In this document: positions 20,354 to 30,374 of the stretch, one piece after another
How positions within the stretch are numbered: position 1 is the stretch's first letter
How the letters are laid out: every line of letters starts with the position of its first letter
Origin: Methanothermobacter sp.
GTDB taxonomy: Archaea; Methanobacteriota; Methanobacteria; Methanobacteriales; Methanothermobacteraceae
Direction: 5' to 3'
DNA: 64,000 nucleotides
Assembly: GCF_030055425.1 (NCBI RefSeq)
Contig: NZ_JASFYE010000001.1
Location: 240,901-304,900 of the forward strand
Notes under the pieces: generated by a model
What the model was told of the DNA's origin: nothing
Seen by the model: the letters and a program-made list of their open reading frames with translations, nothing else
The model's database searches: none
Program-made: the position numbers and the translations under genes

Positions 20354-21229
20354 ATGTCAGGTCATTTATATGAAACCGGTTTTTTGAAAAATGTCAAAAT
20401 TTTAAGGGAAATTTTTTCTGCCCTGAAAAACCTTTTCGTCCATGGTGGAATTCTTCCGGCGCTCTGGGGGCCATCACTTCTTCTGGCATCCTGCGCCCTT
20501 CTTGAAGGACATTGCAGACCCATAACCGCATTGATATCTTTTACGCTTCCCCTAACAGTGTACGCCTACGACTACCTTGCAGACTCCAGAGTGGATTCCC
20601 TCACAGACCCCCGGAGATCCCGTTTCAGCGAGCGGTGGGGTAAATCGATTATTGCATCATGTGTAGTCACACTTATCGTGCTGCTTGGCATATGCAGGGA
20701 CCCTCTCATGACAGGTCTCACCGTGGTTCTTCTGATAGCGGGGATCCTCTATACAGGATTCTTCAAGAACCTCACAAGAAGAATCACAGGCTTTAAAAAC
20801 ATCTACCTGGGCCTCATATGGAGTTCATGGGCCATTATACCCGTAGCTCCCCATGCCCTCACAGCATCGCACCTCGTGGTGTTCACATTCATTTTTCTGA
20901 AGGTATACGTGAACACCGCCTTCAGTGACTATAAGGACGTTGAATCAGACAGGCTGCAGGGACTCAGAACACTCCCTGCAGTTTACGGTGAAAATGGAAG
21001 TTCAGTTATCCTGCAGGTTATAAACGCCTCTGGAGCGGTTGTTCTGTGTGCAGGTATCATCCTTGGACCTGTGCCTGGTACTGGTGTTGCTGCGGTGATC
21101 CTTGCCATCTACACTGGACTTTACCTGCACCTGAAGGGGGAGATGGATATAAAAAGAGCCACACTCATTGCGGACCTGGAGGGTCCCCTTCACCTGATAC
21201 TTATCCTGGGATCCTTAAGGTTCCATTAA
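20354..21229 (+). CDS. UbiA-family prenyltransferase
   Basis: 291 residues with about eight hydrophobic segments. The two aspartate-rich prenyl-diphosphate/Mg sites are YDYLADSRVDSLTD (near residue 73, a variant of NDxxDxxxD) and SDYKDVESDRLQG (near 197). UbiA enzymes attach isoprenoid chains to aromatic or lipid acceptors; in archaea this includes DGGGP synthase, but other paralogues exist and the acceptor here is unknown. The start lies in a small dyad and lacks a clear ribosome site, so the mRNA may be leaderless or the start may be misplaced. Confidence 0.85.
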   Translation: MSGHLYETGFLKNVKILREIFSALKNLFVHGGILPALWGPSLLLASCALLEGHCRPITALISFTLPLTVYAYDYLADSRVDSLTDPRRSRFSERWGKSIIASCVVTLIVLLGICRDPLMTGLTVVLLIAGILYTGFFKNLTRRITGFKNIYLGLIWSSWAIIPVAPHALTASHLVVFTFIFLKVYVNTAFSDYKDVESDRLQGLRTLPAVYGENGSSVILQVINASGAVVLCAGIILGPVPGTGVAAVILAIYTGLYLHLKGEMDIKRATLIADLEGPLHLILILGSLRFH

Positions 21230-21241
21230 CCCTCTGAATGC

Positions 21242-22465
21242 TCAGGGACGGTATCTCAGTATTGCCCCTATACCCCCAAAGGCCCTCAGGAGCTGCATAC
21301 CCTCCTCTGTCTCTGTTGATATGATCTCAACCTCGGTTCCAACCTCCTCGGCCATCTCAACCAGGTCATCGATCATATCCCTCCTGTCTGAGAGCCTCAT
21401 CTGATCGTTGCAGGATGGACAGGTTTCGGTGTCCGGTAGATCCTTACCTGTCTTCTCCATGCTGTGACCGCATGATGCGCACTCATAGGTTCCCCTCTGG
21501 TATTTAAGGTCCTCTGAGAGAAGGAGAACCTCAACTGCACCCATCTGGAGGTGCTGGCGAACCTCCCTCTCACCATAGGATGCAAGTCCCTCCTCATTTA
21601 TGAGTTCCCTCAGGAAGCGCTGAACCAGTTTCTTCTCCCTCATCACATCAATTTCACTCAGGACGTCCATGGACTTGTCGATGACCTCCCTGATACCGAA
21701 TTCCCCTGTGTATGAGGTGTCCACGGTGGTTATAACCTTCTTTTTGAGTTCATGGTGAAGGTAGTCCCCGTTGAGGAACTCCTCCTTGGTGTGGCCAGGG
21801 CCCCCGAGGATGATGCCCTTGAGGTCCTCTATCTGGAGGAAGGCCTCGTTCATGTGCTCACCTATCCTCTTGAGGAACTCGTGGGCTGCCAGGTCTATGA
21901 GGCGGTCGAACCTCCTCTGGGACTGACCACCTGCCTTGTGCTTACCTGGGACCCCACTTGTGAGGGTCTTGAGGATGTCTATCCTCTTACCCCTGAGGGT
22001 TGCGATGGTCGCCTCCTTCCTGTCAAGTACAGCCAGACCATAGGTTTCCTTCTCCTCAAGCATCTCCCTGAGGGGTTCAAGGTAGAACTCTGAGTTGCAG
22101 TGGTATATGTAGGTCTTTATGGGTTCAGGTGGCTCGAAGACGTAGGTTTCCATCTTCTCTGTACCGGGGCCTCCCCTGGGAACCATTCCCACGAACATCA
22201 CGAGGCCCTTCTCAGGTGGTCTCGGGAAAAGCTTCAGCCTCTGCATTATAACCTCAATTGCTGACTGCACATTCTTCTTGGTCTGCTTGCTCTTGATGTT
22301 GGCGCTCTGGCTCAGCTCCTCCCGCATATGCTTTGCAACGTCACTGATCTGCCTGTCAGGGGGTATGTACACTGATACAAGTTCCGTCCCCCTTCCCCTC
22401 TTATCTGAGAGTTCCTGGAGGGTTCTCTTGAATTCGAAAAGCTCCTTTGATGATGGTTCACTCAC
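21242..22465 (-). CDS. prf1: Peptide chain release factor aRF1
   Basis: 407 residues. The stop-codon recognition motif NIKS is in [12 protein letters not shown] (near residue 56) and the peptidyl-hydrolysis motif GGQ is in [15 protein letters not shown]-terminal zinc-type CxxC pair (CASCGH ... CPSCND) is present as in archaeal RF1. It terminates translation at all three stop codons. The start is GTG with GGAGTGATT upstream. It converges on the UbiA gene with a 12-base gap and diverges from pyrH. Confidence 0.96.
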   Translation of the reverse strand: MSEPSSKELFEFKRTLQELSDKRGRGTELVSVYIPPDRQISDVAKHMREELSQSANIKSKQTKKNVQSAIEVIMQRLKLFPRPPEKGLVMFVGMVPRGGPGTEKMETYVFEPPEPIKTYIYHCNSEFYLEPLREMLEEKETYGLAVLDRKEATIATLRGKRIDILKTLTSGVPGKHKAGGQSQRRFDRLIDLAAHEFLKRIGEHMNEAFLQIEDLKGIILGGPGHTKEEFLNGDYLHHELKKKVITTVDTSYTGEFGIREVIDKSMDVLSEIDVMREKKLVQRFLRELINEEGLASYGEREVRQHLQMGAVEVLLLSEDLKYQRGTYECASCGHSMEKTGKDLPDTETCPSCNDQMRLSDRRDMIDDLVEMAEEVGTEVEIISTETEEGMQLLRAFGGIGAILRYRP

Positions 22466-22618
22466 TATGAATCACTCCTCATGAAAATGATAAAATAAAC
22501 TGTAACTGTATATGGGGCGGGGTAATTATAAAGTTTACTGGATATCGGGAGAAAAGATATAAGTGGATTCAGCCATAACTGGAAAGGAAGAGTCAACTAA
22601 TTTTCACGGTGGATCGTT

Positions 22619-23293
22619 ATGAGAATTGTTATTACCATTGGAGGATCAATCCTTATAAGTGAATTCACAGATGAAATGTTCAGGGCATACGCCGATATTC
22701 TGAATTCACTGAGGAATGAACATGAACTTTTCGTGGTTGTGGGTGGTGGAAGGCCTGCCCGTGATTACATAGGGGTTGCAAGGAAACTGGGGGCGGGTGA
22801 GGCCCAGTGCGATGATATAGGAATCGATGTCACAAGGTTGAATGCAAGGATCCTGATAACAGCCCTGGGTGAAAGTGCGTACCCATCTGTACCTGAAAAC
22901 TTCAGGGAGGCCGTCAGGTTTGCAGCGTCGGGCAGAATAGTTGTGATGGGTGGTACAGAGCCTGCCCACAGCACCGACGCAGTTGGGGCGATACTGGCTG
23001 AAACAGTTGGGGCCGACCTCATGATAAACCTCACATCGGTTGACGGTTTCTATGACAGGGACCCCCGGAGGTACCCAGATGCAAGGTTCTACCCCGAGAT
23101 CAGCGCCAGTGATATGCTGGAGCACCTCAGTGAATCCGGTGTTAAGGCCGGTACCTACGAGTTTTTTGACCATACAGCCCTGAAGATGATAAAGAGGTCA
23201 GGGATAAAGACCATCATAGCCAATGGCAGTGACCCTGAGAACCTTCTGAGGGCAATCGATGGTAGGGTAGGAACCACTGTTATCCCTGAATGA
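22619..23293 (+). CDS. pyrH: Uridylate kinase
   Basis: 224 residues of the archaeal UMP kinase branch of the amino-acid kinase fold. Motifs: TIGGSIL at the start, [46 protein letters not shown] and [14 protein letters not shown]. It phosphorylates UMP to UDP. The ATG follows GGTGGATCGTT. A TATA element (AAGATATAAG) sits near 22553-22562. The short zinc-ribbon membrane gene follows by 38 bases. Confidence 0.93.
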   Translation: MRIVITIGGSILISEFTDEMFRAYADILNSLRNEHELFVVVGGGRPARDYIGVARKLGAGEAQCDDIGIDVTRLNARILITALGESAYPSVPENFREAVRFAASGRIVVMGGTEPAHSTDAVGAILAETVGADLMINLTSVDGFYDRDPRRYPDARFYPEISASDMLEHLSESGVKAGTYEFFDHTALKMIKRSGIKTIIANGSDPENLLRAIDGRVGTTVIPE

Positions 23294-23331
23294 ATGTTGA
23301 AGATTAAATTCAAAAAATGGAGGTAAAGAGA

Positions 23332-23520
23332 ATGGTTGAACCGCACAAGCACTGTCCTGTATGCAGCACCCCCATACCCATGGATGAGGTAACCTGTTCA
23401 GAGAGGTGCCAGGAGATCCTATCAAAGAATCAGCAGAGGGTGAGAAGAACAAGGACAATCTTCTACCTTGTATTCGCACTTTTCATTGTGGTGTGGGTTG
23501 TGCTCTCCATAAAAAGGTAG
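23332..23520 (+). CDS. DUF2116 small zinc-ribbon membrane protein
   Basis: 62 residues. CPVCSTPIPMDEVTCSERC gives four cysteines in a zinc-ribbon spacing, followed by a basic stretch (QQRVRRTRT) and one C-terminal transmembrane helix (IFYLVFALFIVVWVVLSI). This layout defines DUF2116, a small archaeal family without known function. The ATG at 23332 follows GGAGGTAAAGAGA; the ATG 15 bases earlier precedes that site and is rejected. Confidence 0.82.
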   Translation: MVEPHKHCPVCSTPIPMDEVTCSERCQEILSKNQQRVRRTRTIFYLVFALFIVVWVVLSIKR

Positions 23521-23539
23521 CTGATTTTATTCGGGTGGC

Positions 23540-24022
23540 TCACGGTGACCTCAGCACCGCCACCCCATAAACAACAAGTATAAGACCAACTGCGACACCC
23601 ACGAAGGCAGGGTTGAATGAGAGCGCCCCCATAAGGATGTATATGACCCCCAGGATGGCGCTGATTATACCAGCATTTCTTTTCAGGTAACTCTGGGAGC
23701 CCGCTGCAAGTATCAGTATCGCCGCAACAAGCAGGAGGATGCCTGTAACGTAAAGCCAGACCCCGGCAAGCTGATTTATGAGGAAGACCCTGAATACAAG
23801 CATGAGGCCGACTGCAAGGGTTATAACTGCAAATATCATCCAGAGTATCCCCACCTCCATGTACCTCCTGGCCATGATGGCATTTGCAAGCATCCACACA
23901 CCAAGGCCCGAGAGCACAAGACCCGTAAGTATGCTTATGGCTGTTACACCTGAGATCGGAGATACAAGAAATACAATACCGAGAATAACCGAGAGGAGAC
24001 CCATCCATTTTTTCAGCATCAT
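23540..24022 (-). CDS. DUF308 (HdeD-like) membrane protein
   Basis: 160 residues, almost entirely hydrophobic, forming about six transmembrane helices in pairs, as in the HdeD/DUF308 family. The internal repeat of LGIVFLVSP/LGVIYILMG is typical. In enteric bacteria HdeD relates to acid stress; no function is known in methanogens. The start is ATGATG after GGTGAG. It has its own promoter in an AT-rich stretch near 24045-24065. Confidence 0.8.
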   Translation of the reverse strand: MMLKKWMGLLSVILGIVFLVSPISGVTAISILTGLVLSGLGVWMLANAIMARRYMEVGILWMIFAVITLAVGLMLVFRVFLINQLAGVWLYVTGILLLVAAILILAAGSQSYLKRNAGIISAILGVIYILMGALSFNPAFVGVAVGLILVVYGVAVLRSP

Positions 24023-24139
24023 CTCACCGGTCTGTTATTATGTTCATCTGATTTTATATATTTTATGAAATTTTGCCGGATTTTTACATAAACCTCAGGA
24101 TCATCCTGAATTCCGTAGCAAGTAGAAAGCCATGTAAAC

Positions 24140-24916
24140 CTAAAGGATCATCCTGAAGCCCGTGATAAGAAGCAGGACTATAAAAAGGTACCTTATGTAC
24201 CTCACGTCAATCCTGTGGGCCGCCATAACACCAAGACGTGAGGCCGGGACACTCATGAATGCAATGGCCGTGAACTGGACCAGGTTAACATATCCCACAG
24301 AAAACTGGCCCCCCGGTCCGCTCAGGAGATAGGAGAGTGTACCCGATGCTGCGGTCATCGCAATCACAACCGAGGATGTCCCGACAGCTTCAAGAACATC
24401 GAAACCTCCAACCAGCACGAGGAGTGGTACGAGAACAACCCCTCCACCGATGCCAAGGAGACCTGAGAGGAAACCGGCGATGAAGCCCAGTGAAATGGCG
24501 GCATTCCTCTTCCCATGGGAGGGTGAAATCCTGGACGAGAGGAGGAGCTGCAGTGAAACAAGGATCAGGAGCAAACCGAATACCGCCCTTAGAACCCCCG
24601 CAGGTGATGAGGTGGCAGTCAGAACCCCCAGGATGCTCCCGCATACACCGAGAGCCCCCATGGGTATGGCCATGCCTGCATCAACACAGCCCCTCCTGTA
24701 ATGTGAGTAAGCCCCTGTGAGGGCAGCTGGGAGAATAACTGCAAGGCTGGTTGCAAAGGCCGTTCTTATTGCTATATCCTCTGGTGTGCCTGAGGACTCC
24801 ATTAAAAAGAAGAGCACCGGCGCTATTATGAAGCCTCCCCCGACACCCAGAAGGCCCGTTGCAAGTCCTGCCACGATACCTGTGAGAAGAAGTGCCGCAA
24901 TATAGACTGGATCCAT
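24140..24916 (-). CDS. TauE/SafE (TSUP) family permease
   Basis: 258 residues with about eight transmembrane helices in two related halves, each beginning with the TSUP glycine motif (GLATGLLGVGGGFIIAPVL and GLLGIGGGVVLVPLLV). The family exports sulfite, sulfoacetate and other small organic anions; the substrate here is unknown. The ATG at 24916 is preferred to a TTG at 24937. The gene diverges from the next one and may share a palindromic TTATAA element near 24960. Confidence 0.85.
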   Translation of the reverse strand: MDPVYIAALLLTGIVAGLATGLLGVGGGFIIAPVLFFLMESSGTPEDIAIRTAFATSLAVILPAALTGAYSHYRRGCVDAGMAIPMGALGVCGSILGVLTATSSPAGVLRAVFGLLLILVSLQLLLSSRISPSHGKRNAAISLGFIAGFLSGLLGIGGGVVLVPLLVLVGGFDVLEAVGTSSVVIAMTAASGTLSYLLSGPGGQFSVGYVNLVQFTAIAFMSVPASRLGVMAAHRIDVRYIRYLFIVLLLITGFRMIL

Positions 24917-25024
24917 CTTATAACCTGAGGTGTTCAATCATCAATCATTACCACGATTAATTTATAAGTGACAAGATCCATATCTCTCCCTGCTAATTAA
25001 ATTAATTTCTTCTGGTGAGTAACT

Positions 25025-26008
25025 TTGAGATCAGACAGGTTCATGGCAGCCGGCATAATCTTCATTGCACTGGCAATCACACTCTTCACCACAGACATCC
25101 TCGACCCCATAATAACACCATTCACACACGTATTCCTCATGGGCTCCTCAGAGGGCAAGGATGTGATATTCTTCACCATAATGGGTACCATGTTCCTCCT
25201 TGCACCCCTCTTCAGGGAGGGTGGAATTTTTGGCCCTGAATGCCTCGATAAGAACACCTACCTCTACATCTCGGCGATCTTTGCATTTGCAACATACCTA
25301 ACGGGCCTTGCAGTCGAATTGGCACTCCGCCTTCAAATGGGGGTATCACCATTCACGACCTTCATATCAATGAGTCCGGCTGCCTCAACGAGCCTGACCC
25401 ATTCCCATGTATTCAAGGCAAGCCTCAGTCCCCTCACCGGGCTTGTGGTGCCTGCCTCATCAGGCATCCATACGGGTTCATCACTGGCAGGTCACATCCC
25501 ATTCCTTCTGCCGGTTACAATCATCTCAATCACACTGATATACATCCTTGGGCTTCTCTCAACTGGGGACAGAAGGGATTTCCATGTGGCGATAGTCATA
25601 TTCGCCACAGCATCAACAATAATAGGTATAATAGACGGGGGACTCCTCTCAACCCCCGCACTTGTCGGGCTATCCGGGATTATAGGTATGAGCGCCCTCA
25701 GGGTTCCCTTCAGCCCAGGGAACCTTAAAATCCCGGCCCTCATAATAGCCTCACTGGTGGTTCTGAGGGTGCTCCTTGGAATCATGGGGTCAGTGACCGG
25801 GTACTATGAGGTCACCATCCTTGAGCCATCAGGTACCCCCAGCTTTGAGGGGCTTCATGTTCTCTCAGAGGAGAGAAAGGGTGATAGGCTGGTACTGAAA
25901 CTTTCACCGGATCAGAACGAGATGGTGCTCCTTGATAGGTTAACCCGCCGCCTTGATGGCAGATGCAGCGGGTTCTTCATGACATGGAACTTCTTTTCAT
26001 TCTTCTGA
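25025..26008 (+). CDS. Polytopic membrane protein of unknown function
   Basis: 327 residues with about eight to nine hydrophobic helices (first at 8-26, last near 238-258) and a soluble C-terminal tail of about 60 residues. I do not recognise the family. The loop after helix four carries polar, conserved-looking residues (SPAASTSLTHSHVFKASLSP). The start is TTG after GGTGAG. Thirteen bases separate it from the fused glycosyltransferase gene, so it may take part in handling the same lipid or surface sugar (inference). Confidence 0.6.
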   Translation: MRSDRFMAAGIIFIALAITLFTTDILDPIITPFTHVFLMGSSEGKDVIFFTIMGTMFLLAPLFREGGIFGPECLDKNTYLYISAIFAFATYLTGLAVELALRLQMGVSPFTTFISMSPAASTSLTHSHVFKASLSPLTGLVVPASSGIHTGSSLAGHIPFLLPVTIISITLIYILGLLSTGDRRDFHVAIVIFATASTIIGIIDGGLLSTPALVGLSGIIGMSALRVPFSPGNLKIPALIIASLVVLRVLLGIMGSVTGYYEVTILEPSGTPSFEGLHVLSEERKGDRLVLKLSPDQNEMVLLDRLTRRLDGRCSGFFMTWNFFSFF

Positions 26009-26020
26009 AGGAGGATAAGG

Positions 26021-27775
26021 ATGAAGCTCAGTATAATCATACCGACATACAATGAGGAGGAATATCTGCCGGCTCTGCTTGAGAGCATAAGTGAACAGGA
26101 CTTCACAGACTACGAGGTTATAGTTGCAGATGCAGACTCTGAGGATAACACGAGAAAAATTGCAGAGAAGTACGGCTGCAGGGTGGTTGAGGGGGGTATG
26201 CCCGCGGTCGGTAGAAACCGGGGGGCTGAGGTCGCCAGGGGAGAACTCCTCCTCTTTCTGGACGCCGACCTTGTCCTCACCGACGGGTACCTCAGGGATG
26301 CTGTGGAGGAATTCGAATCAGAGGACCTGGGAATCGCCATAACCCAGATGATACCCCTCTCAACCAGAAGGCGTGACAAGATACTCCACGAATTCGCAAA
26401 CAGATTCATGATACTTGTTGAATCCATTAAACCCCATGGGGCGGGCTGCTATGGAATAATCACCCGTAAGGAACTTCATGAAAAGGTTGGTGGTTTCGAC
26501 GAATCCCTTGACTTTGGGGAGGATACCGACTACATTGAGCGCATAGGTAAGATAAGCAGGTTCAGGGTTCTGAGGAAGCCAAGGGTTCTGGTATCCATAA
26601 GGAGGCTTGAAAAGGAGGGCCTCAGGAACCTGGCATTCAAGTACACAAAGAGCACGATATATGACTTCATGGGAAAGAAGGTGAGTGCAGGTGACCTCAA
26701 ATACGAATTCGGGCACTCCAAGAGGAAGAGGGTTCTCTACTCTGTCTGCGGTGAGGGGATGGGACACGCCATAAGGAGTGGAGTGATCCTGGATAAGCTC
26801 ACAGAGGACCATGATGTCCTCATATTTGCAAGCGACCGTGCCTACAGTTACCTGAGCAGCAAATTCGATAACGTCCATGAAATATACGGCTTCAACACTG
26901 TATATGAGGATAACAGTGTAAATGACATCAAAACATTCGTAAAGGCCATGAAAACATTCCCCAGGGACCTCAAGGAGAACCTCAAACTCCTCTACAGGAT
27001 AGCGAAAGATTTCAGGCCGGATGTTGTTGTGTCTGACTTCGAGTTCTATGCCAGTGTGATAAGCAACATGCTCAGGATACCCCTAATAAGCATAGACAAC
27101 ATGCACGTCATAACCCAGTGCAGGATAGAGTACCCTGAGAAATTCAGGCGGGACAAGATCAAGGCCGCGGCTGTTGTGAGATCATTCATTGTGAGGCCCA
27201 GGCGATATCTAATAACCAGTTACTTCTTCCCTGAGGTTAAAAATCCCGAGAAGGTATCCATGTATCCCCCTGTCCTGAGGGAGGATATAATGAACCTTGA
27301 TCCTTACTATGGGGACCATGTGCTGGTCTACCAGACGAGCAGATCAAACAGGAGGCTCATTGAAATCCTGAAGAGCCTGGACAGGAAATTCATCGTATAC
27401 GGCTTTGACAGGGATGAAGTGGATGGAAACCTCACCTTCAGGAAATTCAATGAGGACCAGTTTTTCAGGGACTTTGAGTCTGCAGCTGCGGTTATAACAA
27501 ACGGGGGCTTCACTCTGATAAGTGAGGCCCTCTACCTGCGAAAGCCAGTCTACAGTGTTCCTGTTAAGGGACAGTTCGAACAGATACTCAACGCGGTGTA
27601 CCTTGAGAAGCTGGGCTACGGCGAATTCCATGAGGAGACAGAAAGGGAGACTCTTGAGGGGTTCCTTGGGCGACTTGACATCTACAGACGGAACCTTGAG
27701 GACTATGATGGGGGTAAAAACGAGATAATAGATGCACTTAAGAGGGCAATAGATGAATGTTCAAGGGGATGTTAA
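26021..27775 (+). CDS. Fusion of GT2 glycosyltransferase with MJ1255-type (GT28-like) glycosyltransferase
   Basis: 584 residues. Residues 1-230 are a GT-A family 2 transferase: SIIIPTYNEEEYLPALLESI, VADADSEDN, LLFLDADLVLT (DxD-type) and FDESLDFGEDTDYIERI. From about 238 (KRVLYSVCGEGMGHAIRSGVIL) to the end is a GT-B module of the MJ1255/TIGR00661 type, with the glycine-rich donor loop ITNGGFTLISEALYLRKPV near 495. There is no transmembrane helix. Two transferases in one chain suggest consecutive sugar additions on a membrane or wall precursor. The ATG follows GAAGGAGGATAAGG. Confidence 0.88.
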   Translation: MKLSIIIPTYNEEEYLPALLESISEQDFTDYEVIVADADSEDNTRKIAEKYGCRVVEGGMPAVGRNRGAEVARGELLLFLDADLVLTDGYLRDAVEEFESEDLGIAITQMIPLSTRRRDKILHEFANRFMILVESIKPHGAGCYGIITRKELHEKVGGFDESLDFGEDTDYIERIGKISRFRVLRKPRVLVSIRRLEKEGLRNLAFKYTKSTIYDFMGKKVSAGDLKYEFGHSKRKRVLYSVCGEGMGHAIRSGVILDKLTEDHDVLIFASDRAYSYLSSKFDNVHEIYGFNTVYEDNSVNDIKTFVKAMKTFPRDLKENLKLLYRIAKDFRPDVVVSDFEFYASVISNMLRIPLISIDNMHVITQCRIEYPEKFRRDKIKAAAVVRSFIVRPRRYLITSYFFPEVKNPEKVSMYPPVLREDIMNLDPYYGDHVLVYQTSRSNRRLIEILKSLDRKFIVYGFDRDEVDGNLTFRKFNEDQFFRDFESAAAVITNGGFTLISEALYLRKPVYSVPVKGQFEQILNAVYLEKLGYGEFHEETERETLEGFLGRLDIYRRNLEDYDGGKNEIIDALKRAIDECSRGC

Positions 27776-27780
27776 ACTGC

Positions 27781-27821
27781 AGAACCGTTCCTGAAGGTTC
27801 TTTAGCCGTTTTTCTTATTTT
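27781..27821 (+). terminator. Hairpin plus T-rich tail after the fused glycosyltransferase
   Basis: AGAACC (27781-27786) pairs with GGTTCT (27796-27801) across a nine-base loop. T-rich sequence (GTTTTTCTTATTTTTAAG) follows. It lies seven bases after the TAA and is a credible archaeal terminator. Confidence 0.6.
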
Positions 27822-27988
27822 TAAGTTCTGAACCGATAAATTTGAAAAAAATAGAATTTTAATGTCTATGAAAATCCATGATTTCAGAACTGGTATGCGG
27901 AATATAAAGAAAATCTATTCTGAATTTCACAAAAAACAACAATAAGAAATATCCTGATAAAACCCATTAAAAATTGTTCCTGGTGTAA

Positions 27989-28921
27989 CTAGAGTGTCAC
28001 ACCAAGATCAAGCTGCTCTGTGAGCTCCTTGTACCTGTTCCTTATTGTCACCTCGGTTACACCTGCAACCTCTGCAACGTCCCTCTGGGTCTTGCGCTCC
28101 CCTAGGAGGACCGATGCGATGTATAGGGCTGCTGCTGCAACACCGGTGGGGCCCCTGCCTGATGTGAGACCGTTCTCCATTGCCATCTCTATGATCTCAA
28201 TGGCCTTGGACTGTACCTCCCCTGAGAGTCCCAGTTCACTTGCGAACCTTGGCACGTAGTCAACAGGGGATGTTGGCGGCAGCTTTATGTTGAGTTCCCT
28301 TGTTAAGAACCTGTAGGTCCTTCCAACCTCCTTCTTGCTGACCCTTGAGACCTCTGCAATCTCATCAAGTGTTCTGGGGACATTGCAGCTTCTGCATGCC
28401 GCGTATAGTGACGCTGCAACCACCCCTTCAATGCTTCTTCCCCTGATGAGTTTGTTCTCAACGGCTCTCCTGTAGACCATTGATGCGGCTTCCCTGACGC
28501 TTCTTGGTAGCCCCAGCCTTGAGGAGTCACGGTCGAGTTCGCTCAGGGCAAATGCGAGGTTTCTCTCTGTGGCCCCTGAGATCCTTATCTTCCTCTGCCA
28601 TTTCCTGAGGCGGTACCACTGGGCCCTGTTCCTTGCTGGGATGTCCCTTCCGTATATGTCCTTGTTTCTCCAGTCTATCATGGTTGATAGACCCTTGTCG
28701 TGTATGGTGTAGGTTATGGGTGCCCCCACCCTTGTCCTCTTGTCACGCTGTTCATGGTCAAAGGCCCTCCATTCTGGACCCATGTCAACCAGGTTATCGT
28801 CTATGACAAGACCGCACTTTCCACATACTATTTCAGCCCTTTCGTAGTCGCCCCTGAGATCCTCGGAGCCGCACTCAGGGCATTTTGTTTCCTTCTCTAT
28901 TTCAGAAACATCAGACCTCAT
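27989..28921 (-). CDS. tfb: Transcription initiation factor B (TFB)
   Basis: 310 residues. The N-terminal zinc ribbon [26 protein letters not shown] is followed by the B-finger/linker ([14 protein letters not shown]) and two cyclin-like repeats ending in a helix-turn-helix ([22 protein letters not shown]). TFB binds the TBP-TATA complex and the BRE and recruits RNA polymerase. I place the start at the ATG overlapping the gar1 stop (ATGA), preceded by AAGGAGAAA. A longer frame starting at 28948 would lie inside gar1. Confidence 0.96.
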   Translation of the reverse strand: MRSDVSEIEKETKCPECGSEDLRGDYERAEIVCGKCGLVIDDNLVDMGPEWRAFDHEQRDKRTRVGAPITYTIHDKGLSTMIDWRNKDIYGRDIPARNRAQWYRLRKWQRKIRISGATERNLAFALSELDRDSSRLGLPRSVREAASMVYRRAVENKLIRGRSIEGVVAASLYAACRSCNVPRTLDEIAEVSRVSKKEVGRTYRFLTRELNIKLPPTSPVDYVPRFASELGLSGEVQSKAIEIIEMAMENGLTSGRGPTGVAAAALYIASVLLGERKTQRDVAEVAGVTEVTIRNRYKELTEQLDLGVTL

Positions 28922-29196
28922 TTTCTCCTTCGTTTCCTTCGCCCCCATTTTTTCACATTCTTTATACCCACGTATAAAGTCTCTCCAGCTCGGTTCTCAA
29001 ACTTTTCAGGTTTTATTGCACGAACTGGTTTTACTGATATGTATGGGTTTCGTGTTGGACCGAAGATGTCGTGCACTTTCCCTATCATTCTCCCTTCAGA
29101 AGTAAAAACGGGTGCTCCAAGCTGCGGTGTTCTGGTGGAACGTACTATGATTCTTCCCTTGCTGGAGACATGTGAAATATTCCCTAAACTCTTCAT
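28918..29196 (-). CDS. gar1: H/ACA ribonucleoprotein subunit Gar1
   Basis: 92 residues with the Gar1 barrel signature ([23 protein letters not shown]) and a strongly basic tail ([11 protein letters not shown]). Gar1 helps Cbf5 in H/ACA guide-RNA-directed pseudouridylation. The ATG follows GGTGAATT, and TATA elements lie at 29205-29219 and 29230-29245; the farther one fits a leadered start. Coupling to tfb by a 4-base overlap is seen here. Confidence 0.92.
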   Translation of the reverse strand: MKSLGNISHVSSKGRIIVRSTRTPQLGAPVFTSEGRMIGKVHDIFGPTRNPYISVKPVRAIKPEKFENRAGETLYVGIKNVKKWGRRKRRRK

Positions 29197-29309
29197 AATT
29201 CACCGAAAATTTTATATAGTGTACTCTTTACCTACTACTATATAAATGTTTCGATAATTTTATATTAAAATAGTGCTTGATGTACAGGGATGTGCATGGT
29301 TTTCTGGAG

Positions 29310-30365
29310 TCAATCCCCAGGGGCTATTATGTATTTCCCGTAGTACAGCGCCGCAAGAAAACCTATAATGGTGGGTGCAAAGTAACTTGCGATTCTATCA
29401 ACCACACTGGCAGCCATGACATAATCAGCCCCTATCCCTGCAACAGCAAATAGGCCCACAAGTATGCCCTCCCTTAGTCCAAGGGATCCAGGTAGGAGTG
29501 GTAAAAGTGATATCAGGATCCCCACTGTGTAGATTATTATAAGGGGCACTGCAGGTGGTGAAACCCCAACCGCCAGGAAGCAAACATAGAGGCGGCAAAC
29601 GTCAAGGGCCCACATTCCAAGCGAAACAAAAAAACCGGCTATAAAGACCCTCTTATCAGTTATCGCTGTTGAAAAGCCCTCACTGAACCTGTTTATATAG
29701 AATATGACCCTCTCATGTATTCTGGAGAATCTGATATCACCCTTCCTGAACCTGGAAACCCACTCCACAGCTCTTCTCACAACAGATAGCGCAAGCCTCT
29801 GGGCAATATCGCGGTTCATTCCAGCATAGATTGCAGCTGAGAAAAATGCAATTGTGAAAAAGATCAGAATACTAACAACAACCCTTGTCCAGATGGATAT
29901 GCTCCAGGTCATTATGAGGACCGCTGAGAGAATGGATATAACCGCAAAGGGTATGAACTCAAAGACCCTGTCTGCCGTTGAAGACGCAAAGCCTATCTCA
30001 AATGGGATCCCCTCAACCTCCCGCAGGAGGTATGCCCTCAGTGGCTCGCCACCTGCGGCCCCTGGGGTTATGTTGTTACCGAAGATGCTTGCAAAAAGAA
30101 GCATCATGAGCCTGGAAAATGAGGGGGCATCATCAACCAGGTTCAGTATAAGCCGCCATCTCACCGTCCACAGCACAAGTATAAGTGCTTGCAGGAGAAA
30201 GTTCAGTGCAAGAAAATATGGGCTGGTCCTCTCAAGGGCCCTCAGAATATCCCCAAAGCCTGCAAATAATCCTATAATAAATATCAGGACAGCAACAGCA
30301 ATGAAGGAGAGAATTATGGTACGCTTATTCTCCCCTATGTAAGCAAAAACATCCCTCTCTCCCAT
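29310..30365 (-). CDS. UPF0104/flippase-like integral membrane protein (AglD/MprF-type)
   Basis: 351 residues with about eight transmembrane helices. The conserved motif FASIFGNNITPGAAGGEPLRAYLLRE (about 88-113) and LLPLLPGSLGLREG near the C-terminus mark the lysylphosphatidylglycerol-synthase TM/UPF0104 superfamily. Relatives act with glycosyltransferases or as lipid flippases; the substrate here is unknown. The start lies nine bases after the RraA-like gene, so the two genes and DUF211 form an operon. Confidence 0.85.
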   Translation of the reverse strand: MGERDVFAYIGENKRTIILSFIAVAVLIFIIGLFAGFGDILRALERTSPYFLALNFLLQALILVLWTVRWRLILNLVDDAPSFSRLMMLLFASIFGNNITPGAAGGEPLRAYLLREVEGIPFEIGFASSTADRVFEFIPFAVISILSAVLIMTWSISIWTRVVVSILIFFTIAFFSAAIYAGMNRDIAQRLALSVVRRAVEWVSRFRKGDIRFSRIHERVIFYINRFSEGFSTAITDKRVFIAGFFVSLGMWALDVCRLYVCFLAVGVSPPAVPLIIIYTVGILISLLPLLPGSLGLREGILVGLFAVAGIGADYVMAASVVDRIASYFAPTIIGFLAALYYGKYIIAPGD

Positions 30366-30374
30366 GGAAACCCA

